A DNA stretch of 64,000 nucleotides, from the NCBI RefSeq assembly GCF_932526225.1, contig NC_064041.1, forward strand, positions 940,699-1,004,698, read 5' to 3'. The position numbers were made by a program, and so were the translations under genes. The notes under the pieces are model-generated. The model saw only the letters and a program-made list of their open reading frames with translations, did no database searches and was not told the origin of the DNA. This document shows positions 27,501-36,904 of this stretch, piece after piece (the stretch's first letter is position 1; each line of letters starts with the position of its first letter). Source of the stretch: Nematostella vectensis (Eukaryota; Cnidaria; Anthozoa; Actiniaria; Edwardsiidae).

Positions 27501-30006
27501 TTTATCATCATCATACAGTATTACATTCATCATCATACAGTATTACATTCATCATCATCATACAGTATTACATTCATCATCATACAGTATTACATTCATC
27601 ATCATACAGTATTACATTCATCATCATCATACAGTATTACATTCATCATCATACATTATTACATTCATCATCATCATACAGTATTACATTCATCATCATC
27701 AGTATTACATTCATCATCAACATACAGTATTACATTCATCATCAACATACAGTATTACATTCATCATCATCAATACAGTATAACATTCATCATCATACAG
27801 TATTACATTCATCATCATCATACAGTATTACATTCATCATCATACAGTATTACATTCATCATCATACAGTATTACATTTATCATCATACAGTATTACATT
27901 CATCATCATATTACAGTATAACATTCATCATCATACAGTATTACATTCATCATCATCATACAGTATTACATTCATCATCAACATACAGTATTGCATTCAT
28001 CATCATACAGTATTACATTCATCATCATCATACAGTATTACATTCATCATCAACATACAGTATTACATTCATCATCATACAGTATTACATTCATCATCAT
28101 CATACAGTATTGCATTCATCATCATACAGTATTACATTCATCATCATCATACAGTATTACATTCATCATCATCATACAGTATTACATTCATCATCATACA
28201 GTATTACATTCATCATCATCATACAGTATTACATTTATCATCATCATACAGTATTACATTCATCATCATACATTATTACATTCATCATCATCATACAGTA
28301 TTACATTCATCATCATCATACAGTATTACATTCATCATCAACATACAGTATTACATTCATCATCATCATACAGTATTACATTCATCATCATACAGTATAA
28401 CATTCATCATCAAACAGTATTACATTCATCATCATCATACAGTATTACATTCATCATCATACAGTATTACATTCATCATCATACAGTATTACATTCATCA
28501 TCATACAGTATTACATTCATCATCATCATACAGTATTACATTCATCATCATCATACAGTATTACATTCATCATCATCATACACCTATTTCCTATAAGGTT
28601 GCACTCAAAGAATCCATGTGTCTTAACCGGCACGAATCCCTCACCTTAACGAATCCCTGTGTTTTGTACTTGTTGTGCTGGTCTTCCAGGTATAATGGGT
28701 GAAACCATTCATAGAGCGAGTAGTAAAGACCAAATGTGATGTTCTTGTACTGTCGAATTGCTGTTGCCATATCGTCTAAAAATAGTTTGAAAAACAGTTT
28801 GGATTAATTTTTTTTCAACTGATTATTGAATGCATTCTTTGCTGGCTTGATTTAAGACCCTAGTGTATTTAATTATATAACCCAAAGGGCAGTACCTAGG
28901 AAGGGGGGGGGGGGGGCGTTCTTCAGGGTAAAAGTGATAGGGATGCTTATCAAGAAATTCGAAAAATAACCCTTAAAAACTACAGGAATGGCCAAAATTG
29001 ATGCCCAAGAAATACCAAAACATTAGACTTCTTCTCTCATGACAAATTGTCATGAGAAAACGTTTTGTTTGGAAGTTGGAAGTATTATATAATCTAGAAA
29101 ACATTGAGCAATCTAATGTAATGCATGGTTGATTTGTAGTGTTCATAAATAATACTAAATCTTAACTTTGCCTCACTTTGACTAACCCATGAATGTTAAA
29201 GTACCTGTTAGATCCCGGTGGGGTCCATTATCGACAGAATTCCAGTTCCAGGAAGTATTGGATTTCCAGTTTGTCCATCCTTCGTGATGCTTGCTTGTCA
29301 ACACAAAATACCTGCAAACGAGGGCCAAGCCAATATTTCTATTCCAGAGGTGTACCCAAAGGCACTGTACTTGCCCCCCTTCCTCCCATTCTACATATAC
29401 TAGCGGAATGGAGACATGTTAACAGAATCAGCCTGATTTCTGTCAGCTAAAAATATCTAATTCAAATAATTAAAGGCATTTGTCAGCATGACAGCTATAA
29501 GGTAAAAAACTGAGATCTCAAACTAGAAGAAAAATAAACAAGAAAGTAACAACCATTCCACGCCACTACTTCCATTTACACACACAGCATTACTTGAAGT
29601 AGAAGCAATAAAAAAAACATGCTACTTTCCTCTATCTACACAGTTACAATTTTTTTTACCTTGCTCCAGATTTTGCAACCAGCTTGGCAAAGTAATTAGG
29701 ATCAAAGAATTCGGCTTTGAACATGGGGCCAAAGTCAGCATAGGAGAATCCAGAAGGATAATTCTTCTTCATGAACTCAATACATGATGGATAATGTTGC
29801 TGTTTCCAGTGATTCCAGAACCATTCAGACCCAAAACTAGGCACCGAGTACACTCCCCAGTGCATAAAAACACCAAACTTGGCTTTGTCGTACCATGGAG
29901 GATCTGGACGGGAGTCTAGGGAATCCCATGACGGGAGATATTTGCAGTGTGAAAAGTGGAAACATGCATTCAATGCAAGGAGCACAGTAGTGAATTGTAA
30001 CAACAT
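441..30006 (-). CDS. FUCA1: alpha-L-fucosidase (GH29), six exons, 3' end beyond the window
   Basis: This gene encodes a secreted or lysosomal exo-glycosidase that removes alpha-L-fucose from glycoconjugates by a double-displacement mechanism. Joining 30006-29660, 29311-29205, 28775-28645, 10345-10212, 9694-9597 and 573-441 (all minus) gives 950 nt and one open frame of 316 codons; every junction is GT-AG and in phase. The order is: signal peptide (about residues 1-20), FMHWG and SEWFWNHW (exon 1), KHHEGW (exon 2), EWFHPLY (exon 3), IWSDGDW with nucleophile Asp217 (exon 4), VNDRWG and CHHG (exon 5), KWE with acid/base Glu281 and SWGYRR (exon 6). The 64-residue spacing of the catalytic pair equals that of human FUCA1 (Asp225/Glu289). 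The usual LGGN/NIGP segment and C-terminal beta domain are missing and should lie left of base 1. About 26.7 kb of the 29.6-kb span is satellite DNA. FUCA1 versus FUCA2 orthology is not resolved. Confidence 0.95.
574..1094. other. intron 5, unique part beyond the satellite
   Basis: This is the acceptor-side part of intron 5. It contains a candidate dispersed repeat around 600-720 with a G-run/C-run palindrome (GGGGGAGCATGCCCCC, 665-680), a pattern common in cnidarian interspersed repeats (from memory, not searched). The short open frames here are not credible genes. Confidence 0.5.
1095..9630 (-). repeat. 62-bp minisatellite built from the exon 5 / intron 5 splice junction
   Basis: There are about 138 tandem units of 62 bp, of which about 30 are 61 bp because of a one-base loss in the C-run (hand count). 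Read on the minus strand, each unit is 33 nt identical to the end of exon 5 (codons for [10 protein letters not shown]), the splice donor ATCCAG|GTAATC, then 29 nt of intron with CCCCCACCCAAGG. The unit at 9,595-9,630 is the genuine exon end. Common variants are GGTGGGGG/GGTGGTGG, AACGG/AATGG and TTGTAG/TCGTAG (plus strand). I found only one unit that lost the GT (8,911-8,920, GA instead). All short open frames across this block are by-products of the repeat. Growth presumably occurred by unequal exchange or slippage. Confidence 0.97.
3643..5560. repeat. 185-bp higher-order repeat inside the 62-bp array
   Basis: Here the monomers are organised as trimers of 62+62+61 bp. The 61-bp member carries the ACCCTTCTTGG variant, and anchors recur every 185 bp (3643, 3828, 4013, 4198, then 4569, 4754, 4939, 5124, 5309). 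About ten trimers are seen. One trimer near 4,480-4,570 is replaced by variants containing CACACGTG. Confidence 0.85.
9597..9694 (-). CDS. FUCA1: fucosidase exon 5, source of the 62-bp satellite
   Basis: The acceptor is CTTGTTTTCCAG|TCC and the donor CAATCCAG|GTAATC; 98 nt. It encodes [19 protein letters not shown] and [10 protein letters not shown] and ends in phase 1. The last 33 nt, from CCGTTTACAC to ATCCAG, are the same sequence that recurs in every unit of the adjoining satellite. The exon is therefore both the last coding piece before the array and its template. Using this first donor is the only choice that reproduces the family's length to exon 6. Confidence 0.92.
9695..10211 (-). 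other. intron 4 of the fucosidase gene
   Basis: This is 517 bp of ordinary AT-rich intron between exons 4 and 5. It shows no satellite units, although both neighbouring long introns do. Confidence 0.85.
10212..10345 (-). CDS. FUCA1: fucosidase exon 4, catalytic nucleophile
   Basis: The acceptor is GTCTTTTCCAAG|GG and the donor AATGACAG|GTAAAT; 134 nt, entering in phase 0. It encodes [11 protein letters not shown], then [11 protein letters not shown] and FLAWLYND. Asp217 of WSDG is the expected nucleophile. A longer open stretch continues upstream into the array, but only this acceptor matches family spacing (FVK joined to GKVIPEL). The branch point is probably the TGCTGATC near 10,364, between the exon and the array. 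Confidence 0.93.
19500..26710. repeat. 3,663-bp tandem duplication within the 25-bp array
   Basis: Variant patterns recur at a fixed offset of 3,663 bp (19,577 and 23,240; 20,007 and 23,670; 22,484 and 26,147; 22,894 and 26,557). The two copies, about 19,500-23,050 and 23,160-26,710, match unit by unit over some 3.5 kb and then diverge. Older offsets of 1,511 bp (18,064/19,575; 18,496/20,007) and 1,205 bp (16,677/17,882) are seen to the left. Confidence 0.85.
27180..28400. repeat. 733-bp duplication at the right end of the array
   Basis: Marker variants such as the TATTACAGTATAACATTC junction (27,176 and 27,909) and the following unit order recur with a 733-bp offset. This is a separate block expansion from the 3,663-bp one. 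Confidence 0.75.
28645..28775 (-). CDS. FUCA1: fucosidase exon 3
   Basis: The acceptor is ACTATTTTTAG|AC and the donor GTTAAG|GTGAGG, giving 131 nt that end in phase 0. It encodes [11 protein letters not shown], then [14 protein letters not shown] and KTQGFVK, matching the fucosidase segment with YGLYHSLLEWFHPLY. The donor lies only about 60 nt from the edge of the 18-kb array that fills the next intron. Confidence 0.93.
28776..29204 (-). other. intron 2 of the fucosidase gene
   Basis: This is 429 bp of unique AT-rich sequence with a G homopolymer at about 28,903-28,916. No gene is seen. Confidence 0.8.
29205..29311 (-). CDS. FUCA1: fucosidase exon 2
   Basis: The acceptor is CGTTTGCAG|G and the donor is CTAACAG|GTACTT. 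The 107 nt encode [12 protein letters not shown], then SWNWNS and GPHRDLT. KHHEG is the family motif whose histidines line the fucose site. Phases on both sides agree with exons 1 and 3. Confidence 0.93.
29312..29659 (-). other. intron 1 of the fucosidase gene
   Basis: This is 348 bp of ordinary intron. Open frames on the plus strand at 29,193-29,450 are antisense to exon 2 and not real. Confidence 0.8.
29660..30006 (-). CDS. FUCA1: fucosidase exon 1 (coding part)
   Basis: The exon opens with an ATG at 30006 and a hydrophobic leader ([16 protein letters not shown]), then the GH29 start with [31 protein letters not shown] and SEWFWNHW. It has 347 nt and ends in phase 2 at AGCAAG|GTAAAA; AG plus the G of exon 2 make Arg116. 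The bases just upstream of the ATG read TATTTTCACAG, a good splice acceptor, so an untranslated 5' exon may be spliced directly onto the ATG. This ATG is chosen because it gives the signal peptide and normal family length. Confidence 0.93.
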
Positions 30007-30621
30007 CTGTGAAAATAGTAAAGAATGATCAGTTGTAGAACTAATCCCCTATGGGCTGCTGTCAAATGTGATTATTTCATTATTATCATCATCATCACCA
30101 TCACCATCACCATCATCATCATCATCATCATTATTATTATTATTGTAATTTTATCTTTAGGGGCAGCACCTCGCATGTGACCTGGTTCCATTCGTGCTGA
30201 CCCATTTAGTTTAAACATATAATAAGTTACTCGATAAAGTAGTTTAGAAATAGAAATAAAAAGAATAAGCAGGGAAGGCACGCCCCCCTCTCATTGGGCC
30301 AGTCTCCTTCTCTCCCTTAACACATATCAATCCGCTGTTCCGTTGGTACCATCTCTCCCACGGGAGAAGTCCCCTGATTAAGTCTGTTCGTTAGTTTATA
30401 GATAAGATTCTTTGGATTGTTTTGTTGAATCATCCTTCACGTACGCAGTTCAACAGAGCATCCACTGAAATTCCAATAAAGTTATGATCGTGGAAATACC
30501 ACACATGACTATTTACATGTTAACGTTTCCAAAGACACCAGAACTATTTCTGCGGTACAAGGTTTTTGACGCCCAATGATAAAAATTGCTCGATATTCTG
30601 AAGGAATTTATAGTTGGATCG
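30007..30621. other. fucosidase 5' region with (CAT/CAC/TTA)n microsatellite
   Basis: A triplet microsatellite (ATC, CAC, then TTA) lies at 30,083-30,144. A splice-acceptor-like TTTTCACAG abuts the ATG at 30,006, so the transcription start is probably further right, with an untranslated exon that I cannot place. No TATA box can be assigned. Confidence 0.5.
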
Positions 30622-31796
30622 GGATGTCTACAAAACAAAGACCTAAAACCTAAAACCTGTGACCCCAAAAGCTACGACCCCAAAAGCTATGACCCCCAAA
30701 CTTACCGTTATTAGCCTACCTTGTCTCCCAAATGGCTACACAGCGTGGAAGTTTCATGTGGAATCAGTGATCCTTATGAAATAATAAGCTTATTGAATTT
30801 GTTTTTTTTTAATTGGGAAATAGTGATCTACTTGTGTTTCCAGGTGGTCGTTTCTTGAAACGCCAATAAACCCAGAAACCCGGAATGTCACCCAGTAAAC
30901 TTTTTCGGGTGTTTCTTCCAAAATCTTAATTGCCGGCTAACTTTATATGGGAAATTGCTTCATGTTCTAGTTGTGTCGAGTTGTAGAAAGTTTTCATCAC
31001 AGAGAAAACAATTCCACTGCCCGGAAAAAGTGGGCCAATCAAGGCTTACATCATTTTATCGGATTTCCTTCCAACCAATCAGGTTTCATCTCTGTCAAAT
31101 GATTTGACATTTAGCTGTCACAGTGCGCCTAAAAATATAAACAGCTTTGCGAAATTATTAGAAGTTTTTTTTACAAAATGAGACTTTATTTACTTGTTCT
31201 TTGTCTTTCTTTCGAAAAATGTCGATGCCACAGCAATTGTTGGGGTGCAAGTTGTCTACAGACATCGACAAAACTAGGATTTCAATAACTATTTAGCCAA
31301 TCTATTCATAAACTTTGAAAATTATGTCGGGAATCCGTATTGGCACGCTACGCAAAAGCTTTGTTTTGATAAACGCTCTTCCCCGCCAGAGGGAGTTCGA
31401 AAACTTCTCTGGGGGCATTTTTCTAAATAACCGGTAATTGCCGGGTCTGTTAGGTTACCGGGAGAGTTTTTGGGATAATGGGCAAAGGAGCGTGTCTGAA
31501 AAATGCAACTACAATTTTTAATGGGACAAATAATAAACGACGATTAAAATTGTTCATTGACATTGGCGCGCACATGAGAATATTTCCTCAATGAAAAGCA
31601 CAACAAAATTTGCTGAATTACCTTATTAGGATCACTGATTCCATATGAACCTTTCGCGCTGTGTAGCCATTTGAGAAACAAAAGGTAGACTAAATAATAA
31701 CTGAATTTTTGGGGGGGTCGTAGCTTTAGGGGTCGTAGCTTTTGGGGTCACAAGGTTTTAGGTATTAGGTTTAGGTCTTCGTTTTGTAGACACCCC
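30622..31796. mobile_element. non-autonomous foldback DNA element, about 170-bp TIRs, 9-bp target duplication
   Basis: The left end starts GGGATGTCTACAAAAC and the right end, reverse-complemented, starts GGGGTGTCTACAAAAC. The match continues with indels for about 170 bp (30,622-30,790 against 31,620-31,796), including GACCCCAAAAGCTACG and CAAATGGCTACACAG. The element is flanked by AGTTGGATC on both sides (30,613-30,621 and 31,797-31,805). Long TIRs with a 9-bp duplication suggest a Mutator-like (MULE) origin; this is inference because no transposase is present. Confidence 0.8.
31178..31288 (+). CDS. 36-residue Cys-rich small ORF inside the foldback element
   Basis: This is a short frame from ATG to TAA. 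A hydrophobic start (MRLYLLVLCLSF) is followed by four cysteines in CRCHSNCWGASC. It resembles the start of a secreted peptide, but it lies inside a non-autonomous element with no splice or promoter evidence. It could be a captured exon fragment or chance. Confidence 0.2.
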   Translation: MRLYLLVLCLSFEKCRCHSNCWGASCLQTSTKLGFQ

Positions 31797-31805
31797 AGTT
31801 GGATC

Positions 31806-32205
31806 GAGAGTCTAGCGTTTCAAAATCAAACAAAAATATATTCTGCATTTTTTTACAATTAGATACCTACCTTTTTATTCAAGCAAGAAGGAGAATCTTT
31901 AGATTTTAAAGCCCTTTCCCCAATAACCGTCCTTTTGATATTAATACGTTTGTCTAGCTATTTAGCCGCCATCTTGGACGAGAATATAAACAATGGCCTG
32001 GATCGAGGAAATGAAAGAGTCTCTGGATAAATCCACAGGAAGTCCAAGCTTTTGCCTGAATTGCCTTCATATTCGATGGTCAAACATTCTCCTACGCAGT
32101 CTTCACAAAGACCTCAACTACCGAGAAGGAGAGCAAGGATCAAAAGGATTCAAATTCTGTGATATTTCTTTCTTTCTGCGTTAGATAAAACACACAATTA
32201 TTACA
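31806..32205. other. intergenic, no recognised gene
   Basis: A 63-codon plus-strand frame (31,993-32,184, starting MAWIEEMKESLDKSTG) follows a CCGCCATCTTGGACGA context. I recognise no domain, and it ends at the LINE remnant. It could be a truncated first exon; support is weak. Confidence 0.3.
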
Positions 32206-32592
32206 GGAATTCGAAATTTCCCTAGAACTGTCAAACTTTGGAATAGTCTTCCTTCACTTATGAAATCTTGCACTACGCTTTCGTCTTTCAGGTATCAGCT
32301 GACAACTCACTATTTAGAGAAACTTGCCTTTTACCAACCTCCATAATTTCATAGATCTTAAATTTATGTAATTCAATTTTTATTTTCGTTTTAGAATTGT
32401 TATTGTTTGTAATTTGTTGGGAAAGAATTTCAATTGGGGCTTACGCCCTGTTTTCTTCTCCCGTCACATTGTTTCTTATTTTCTTTATTTTCATTGTTTC
32501 TTATTTTTTCTTTATTTGTTTATTTCCTATTGTAAACCGTAGCATTTTTTTTTTTTTTTTTGTGTGACAAAGCCAATAAACTAAACTTCAAA
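32206..32592 (+). mobile_element. 3' end of a non-LTR retrotransposon (LINE)
   Basis: The frame 32,206-32,346 encodes GIRNFPRTVKLWNSLPS followed by a Ser/Thr stretch and a final FYQPP and stop. This 'RT..WNSLP' ending is typical of the C-terminus of CR1/L2/RTE-type reverse transcriptases. A T-rich 3' UTR of about 245 bp follows, ending CCAATAAACTAAAC. The rest of the element is missing (5' truncation). Confidence 0.7.
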
Positions 32593-32667
32593 GAAACGAT
32601 CTCTGGGAGCTGCGGACTTTGAAAAGTCGATAACAAAGATTACAAAGACAAGCTGGCTCAGAAACTT

Positions 32668-33845
32668 AAATGCGTTAAATTTACGGTCACATGTTAAGGT
32701 TGGAAGGAAACTTTGCAACCTATGAGCTGGATACTAAATGTCGGTAAATAATTTCTGATATATTGTTTCACGGCAAATGGGTAACGTTTCCAGCCCCGCT
32801 TTGGACAGCGCGCATTCGTAGGAAAGACAGAGATAGATTATATGCCAAGGGTCCGTTTCTGGCATCTTTCGAGATCAATTGATAGGTAATGTGGCAAGCA
32901 ATGGTGGAACGCAGGACATGCGTATTCGGTCACTGGTCTAATGCATGTCAAGTAAAAAAGGAGTAGCTCCTCAAGCCCTAATGTTAGCGCGTTTAAGCTG
33001 CCAGTGGAAAGTACCTCACGAGAATCGCAAGAATGGCTTAATCTTCCTTATGGCTTTCGATATGGCCTCAGATATCGCCCATTTTCTATTTCGAGAGTGG
33101 TAGCCGATTCTTACGCGTGTAAGTGCTCTGCGATGCTTAATTAAGATTATGAACGTTAATAAGATAACTTTCCAGTTGGCAAGAAGTTTTAAATGTCCGA
33201 AAAGTTCTGAGGGTTTTTTTTAAAGTTCACCGACCCAGCAGTGAAATTCCATATCTTGTGATCTTTGCTAAAAATTCCATATCTTGTGATCTTTGCTTAA
33301 AATTTATATCTTCTGATCTTTGCTAAAAATTCCATATAATCTTGTGATCGTTGATTAAAATTCCATATAATCCTGTGATCTTTGCTAAAAATTCCATATA
33401 ATCTTGTGATCGTTGATTAAAATTCCATATCTTGTGATCTTTGCTTAAAATTTATATCTTCTGATCTTTGCTAAAAATTCCATATAATCCTGTGATCTTT
33501 GCTTAAAATTCCATATCTTGTGATCTTTGCTTAAAATTTATATCTTCTGATCTTTGCTAAAAATTCCATATAATCTTGTGATCGTTGATTAAAATTTCAT
33601 ATCTTGTGATCTTTGCTTAAAATTCCATATAATCTTGTGATCTTTGCTTAAAATTCCATATCTTGTGATCTTTGCTTAAAAGGGAATGTGTCATGGCGTT
33701 ATTCATGGCCGAGTGGAATGACCGAGAGCCAAGTCTGCTCGCCCAGGCCCCAAGAGTATACAATATTGCTAACAGTCTACGGAACAGATGCTCATTTGCA
33801 TAAGCCACTGTCCGGCGTCCTCGATTCCATGCGACGCCATTTTAA
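32668..33845. repeat. left arm of a large inverted repeat
   Basis: This arm is reverse-complementary to 36,905-37,500. Landmarks are TTACGGTCACATGTTAAGG (32,679 on), GCGATGCTTAATTAAG (33,131 on), ACTTTCCAGTTGGCAAG, CCGACCCAGCAGTG and the block 33,690-33,845 containing GAACAGATGCTCATTTGC. The left arm carries about 410 bp (32,716-33,130) that the right arm lacks. It resembles the TIR of a large foldback DNA element. No target duplication was found. Confidence 0.8.
33242..33685. repeat. subterminal minisatellite, 28-31 bp unit (left arm)
   Basis: About 15 units of the type AAAATTCCATATCTTGTGATC + TTTGCTT, with TATAATC insertions in some units. The same array occurs in reverse complement at 37,082-37,335 in the other arm. 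Confidence 0.9.
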
Positions 33846-35529
33846 GTCATAGTTTCACAGGGATGAGATAACTTATCAAGCTTTCTACCTAGCTCAATGA
33901 TAATAAACTCAAGCCTGAACTTGAGCACAAACTTTGAAACATTTCAAAATTTAACGTGAGCAACTTTTCTAGCCGAATTCTTTTAATTTTTTTTTCTGGA
34001 AACGCACTAAAAATATAGATATGCTGGAAGAGAGCTTCTGAGGAGAAATAGGCGACCGAACAGTGCATTTGGTGGTTTGAGTTAGAAGGCTGTTTTACTC
34101 AAAGTTTCTAAGCTGATCGCCAAACTTTGTAAATCATTCACATTAACATGATCATTTCTTAGAAATCTTGAAGATCGGACGTATTTGGTTCTTTCCTTCA
34201 CTAAAATTTATCGCATTATTGTTCACAACAACACACAACAATTTCAATGGCACATTACGCCTTTCTGGTCGTTTAAAGGTTCTATTTAAAATTATAAAAT
34301 TAATTGTCATTGATGACCTCTTAGTTGGCTCACGGAGGTTTACCTTTGAGCTAGCATACGGTTGATGTAACAAAGGCTGTCTGATTTGCAACCATAGCTA
34401 AAAATGGGTCTTCTAACTTTTTTTTCACTAACCTTTTTGAAGCACTGCAACATGCACTGCGTGGTTTAAATTAGTTTTTAAACAAGGACTCTCTCGATTT
34501 TAACCGTTTTAACCTGACAAATTTGGGACTATGGGTCACATGAAAGTTTGATGACTCTTGTCATAGAAAACCCATTCTGCGAGTATTTTTTGTTGTTGTT
34601 AATATCAGTCATTGGCCATATGTTTACATTTTGATTCGATTGAATCGCTTTGCTTAAAAGCTGGTAAAACAACTTTCATAAATGAAACAGCCTACACTAT
34701 CATATAAATGGCATTTTCCTTCTTCAGGCGGAGTACCAAAAGTTATGTTTCTAGCTTCAAAGAGGCTTAAAGGAATCTTTCGCTGATTTTCTACCCTCTC
34801 TCTCGGTGTCTTGCCCCCATGATAATGCGAAGAGGAAATTTACAATAAAAATCATGCTCGACTTATTAGCATAAAATCTCTAGGACGTGAATAAAATTAT
34901 ATTTTGATCGTTTTATCCGTTTTCATTTTCTAAATTGTGCCTCATCCTAAACAGTAATGTTCACGCATAATAACAAAATTTTATTAAGTCCAAATAAACA
35001 AAATTTTGGAGAAAAAAGAGGGAAGTTTATTTTTAACGCAGTTGCCATGCTGGAATGCACGGTCACTTGTTCATTTCATTCTTTTGCTATTTACGCACGC
35101 TTCTACGGCTAGAACAAAGATTTAGTCGAGCATGAGTGAATGACACACTTTTGAATTTATCCTCCTATTTTTTAACTCGTTAGGATCTGGAGCCCATCTT
35201 TCACTTACCGATAGTTTATTAGTTGGAGATTCATATATTGATATATGATTTTCATAAAACGAGTCTATGACAAGGTGTACCAAAAATGTTTTTAGAAGCA
35301 AACATAATTATTGGCTGTTGTTGCATGTCTATGCTATTAAAGGACTTTTTGCTCTTAATAAAGGGTGCTACGGAAATCAAACCTCCAAGACATATTCCTG
35401 AAGGAATTCTTATCAAACGTCCAATACAAACTTTCCAGCGATTTCTACGCCTTTTCGAGATATTTAGAATATAATTACATGCGTGCTTTGCGGCTTGGAG
35501 ACGGTAAAACCATGCAAGCTCGTAATCGT
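33846..35529. other. spacer between inverted arms, left part
   Basis: This is AT-rich with no recognisable coding sequence. The small frames (34,152-34,391; 35,252-35,641) show no domain or codon-usage signal. Confidence 0.5.
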
Positions 35530-36540
35530 TTAACCCATTGACTCCTGGCTTTTTTGGAGCTGAAATTACAAAAAACAGACTGAAAACAGATACCTCCCTC
35601 CCCCTATTTTGAGTTTTATACAGCCCGTTAAAGTCAAACACAGCTGCACCTAGTCAGCGGTATCCAAGCTTTCCAACAGTACTTTGCGGTCCCCACTTTT
35701 AATCCCTCGTCGTTGTGCTGAAGCCAGCACAAGTTGATGGTTGCTTGTATTTTTCATAAAAAAACACAGCTATGAGCATATTAGGAGAGTGTCTCAGGAC
35801 ATCATGAAGTCTTTTGGGGCATAATTGAGTGCTTTGCTTATGGATATTTGCAAGCAAAGGTGGATTTATGATGATTTTTTCTTGTTTGGCTTTGCCTGGA
35901 TGAGAAAATAATTTTCTAATGAATCACTACAGATCTCCTAAATGCTGTCTTTTCTGAAACCAAATTGATTCCAAAATTGTTTACACTGCTATTCTGGGTC
36001 TGTATGACCTGGAATTGATTTGTTTGGCTTCGGGGTGAAAAGACTTATAAAAAACCATCTGACTTCGGGGAGAGGAGTGTTGACTGGCCCTTCCCTCGTA
36101 AATTTTCCCCTGGATCTCCCAGAATGCTTTGCAATACGTAAAGACATTTTCGTGGTTGTACAATCCTTCAAGGAATGGAAATTGTGTTTTGAGGCCAAGG
36201 AAATGTACCTGGAGGATCAGAATAAAGGTATCTATTTGTGTCTTGAGCTGTGTTTGCTGATCTCTCATTCTTGTGTGGTATTTTGAGCGTTTTATTGAGA
36301 GGGGTGATTCTGCTTTTCTCTCCTTGTTCGATTTGAGATTTGTCAAAGAACCTGTGCTATTATTTGGCTTAAGAGTAGATGCAAACACCTTGGTTGGATG
36401 CATATCTGCAAGACCATTTATCCCTTAGACTGATGCCTGAGTATCTTCATCTTGTTGTGTTTATTTTGCATTTATGAATTTGTTGGGTTGTGGGTACTTC
36501 CCAAAGCCGGTACAGGCCGGTTGAGGGGTCAATGTGTTAA
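35530..36540. mobile_element. TTAA-bounded element nested in the inverted-repeat spacer
   Basis: It is bounded by TTAA on both sides (35,530-35,533; 36,537-36,540) with short imperfect TIRs: left TTAACCCATTGACTCC, right in reverse complement TTAACACATTGACCCC (14 of 16). The TTAA target suggests a piggyBac- or Kolobok-type non-autonomous element. The internal minus frame (35,981-36,403) resembles nothing I know. Confidence 0.5.
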
Positions 36541-36904
36541 TAATTTTAAAACCAGGTGGAAATATGTGCTCAGAGTTCACTCAGATTAAGTAAAGTAACA
36601 GTTTTAGCTATGCTGTGAGTCTCGGCTTTTAACTTTGCTTATGACTGGATATACCAAAAATGCGAAATTTAGTGAGTTAGAACTTTTCTCATGTGATTCA
36701 TTCTCTTCAAAATATCAACAAAATCTTGATTCTTTTTAGACTTCTTAGGAAGTTGTTTTGCTAACATGAGATAAGTTGACCCTTATACTTTATTGTCATG
36801 ATATTTTTTGTTTAAAAAGTATAACAGGCGAGCATACTATCTAATGTTATAAATGTAATAAAACTTAGCAAAACATCGCTTTTGTCAAAGCGTGGGCTGT
36901 TGTC

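Larger units (their letters stand above)
10387..28583. repeat. 18.2-kb minisatellite, 25-bp unit ACAGTATTACATTC(ATC)n, filling intron 3
   Basis: The unit is ACAGTATTACATTC followed by 3-5 ATC-type triplets, giving 22, 25 or 28 bp; there are roughly 750 units. Recurrent variants are ATTGCATTC, CATCAACATAC, CATCAGCATAC, ATTTATC, ACATCCATC and TATAACATTC. The array occupies all but about 60 bp at each end of intron 3. On the plus strand all three frames are nearly stop-free because the unit has no stop and 25 mod 3 is 1. This produces spurious proteins of up to about 1,400 residues of [16 protein letters not shown] type. The minus strand, which is transcribed in the gene, is full of stops. Confidence 0.97.

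Noticed and set aside
1095-28583. CRISPR-like repeat arrays
   Set aside because: Units are directly adjacent with no unique spacers, and the surroundings are an animal gene with introns.
10322-28702. Plus-strand ORFs of up to about 1,400 residues rich in [22 protein letters not shown]
   Set aside because: They are the translation of the 25-bp satellite in its three naturally stop-free frames, run antisense to the fucosidase gene and have no domain or start context.
30083-30144. Triplet repeat upstream of the fucosidase start as an offshoot of the intron 3 array
   Set aside because: It is a simple CAT/CAC/TTA microsatellite lacking the ACAGTATTACATTC part of the array unit.
35252-36403. ORFs of 129 and 140 residues in the inverted-repeat spacer
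   Set aside because: No recognisable motif, no splice context, and they straddle the probable TTAA element.
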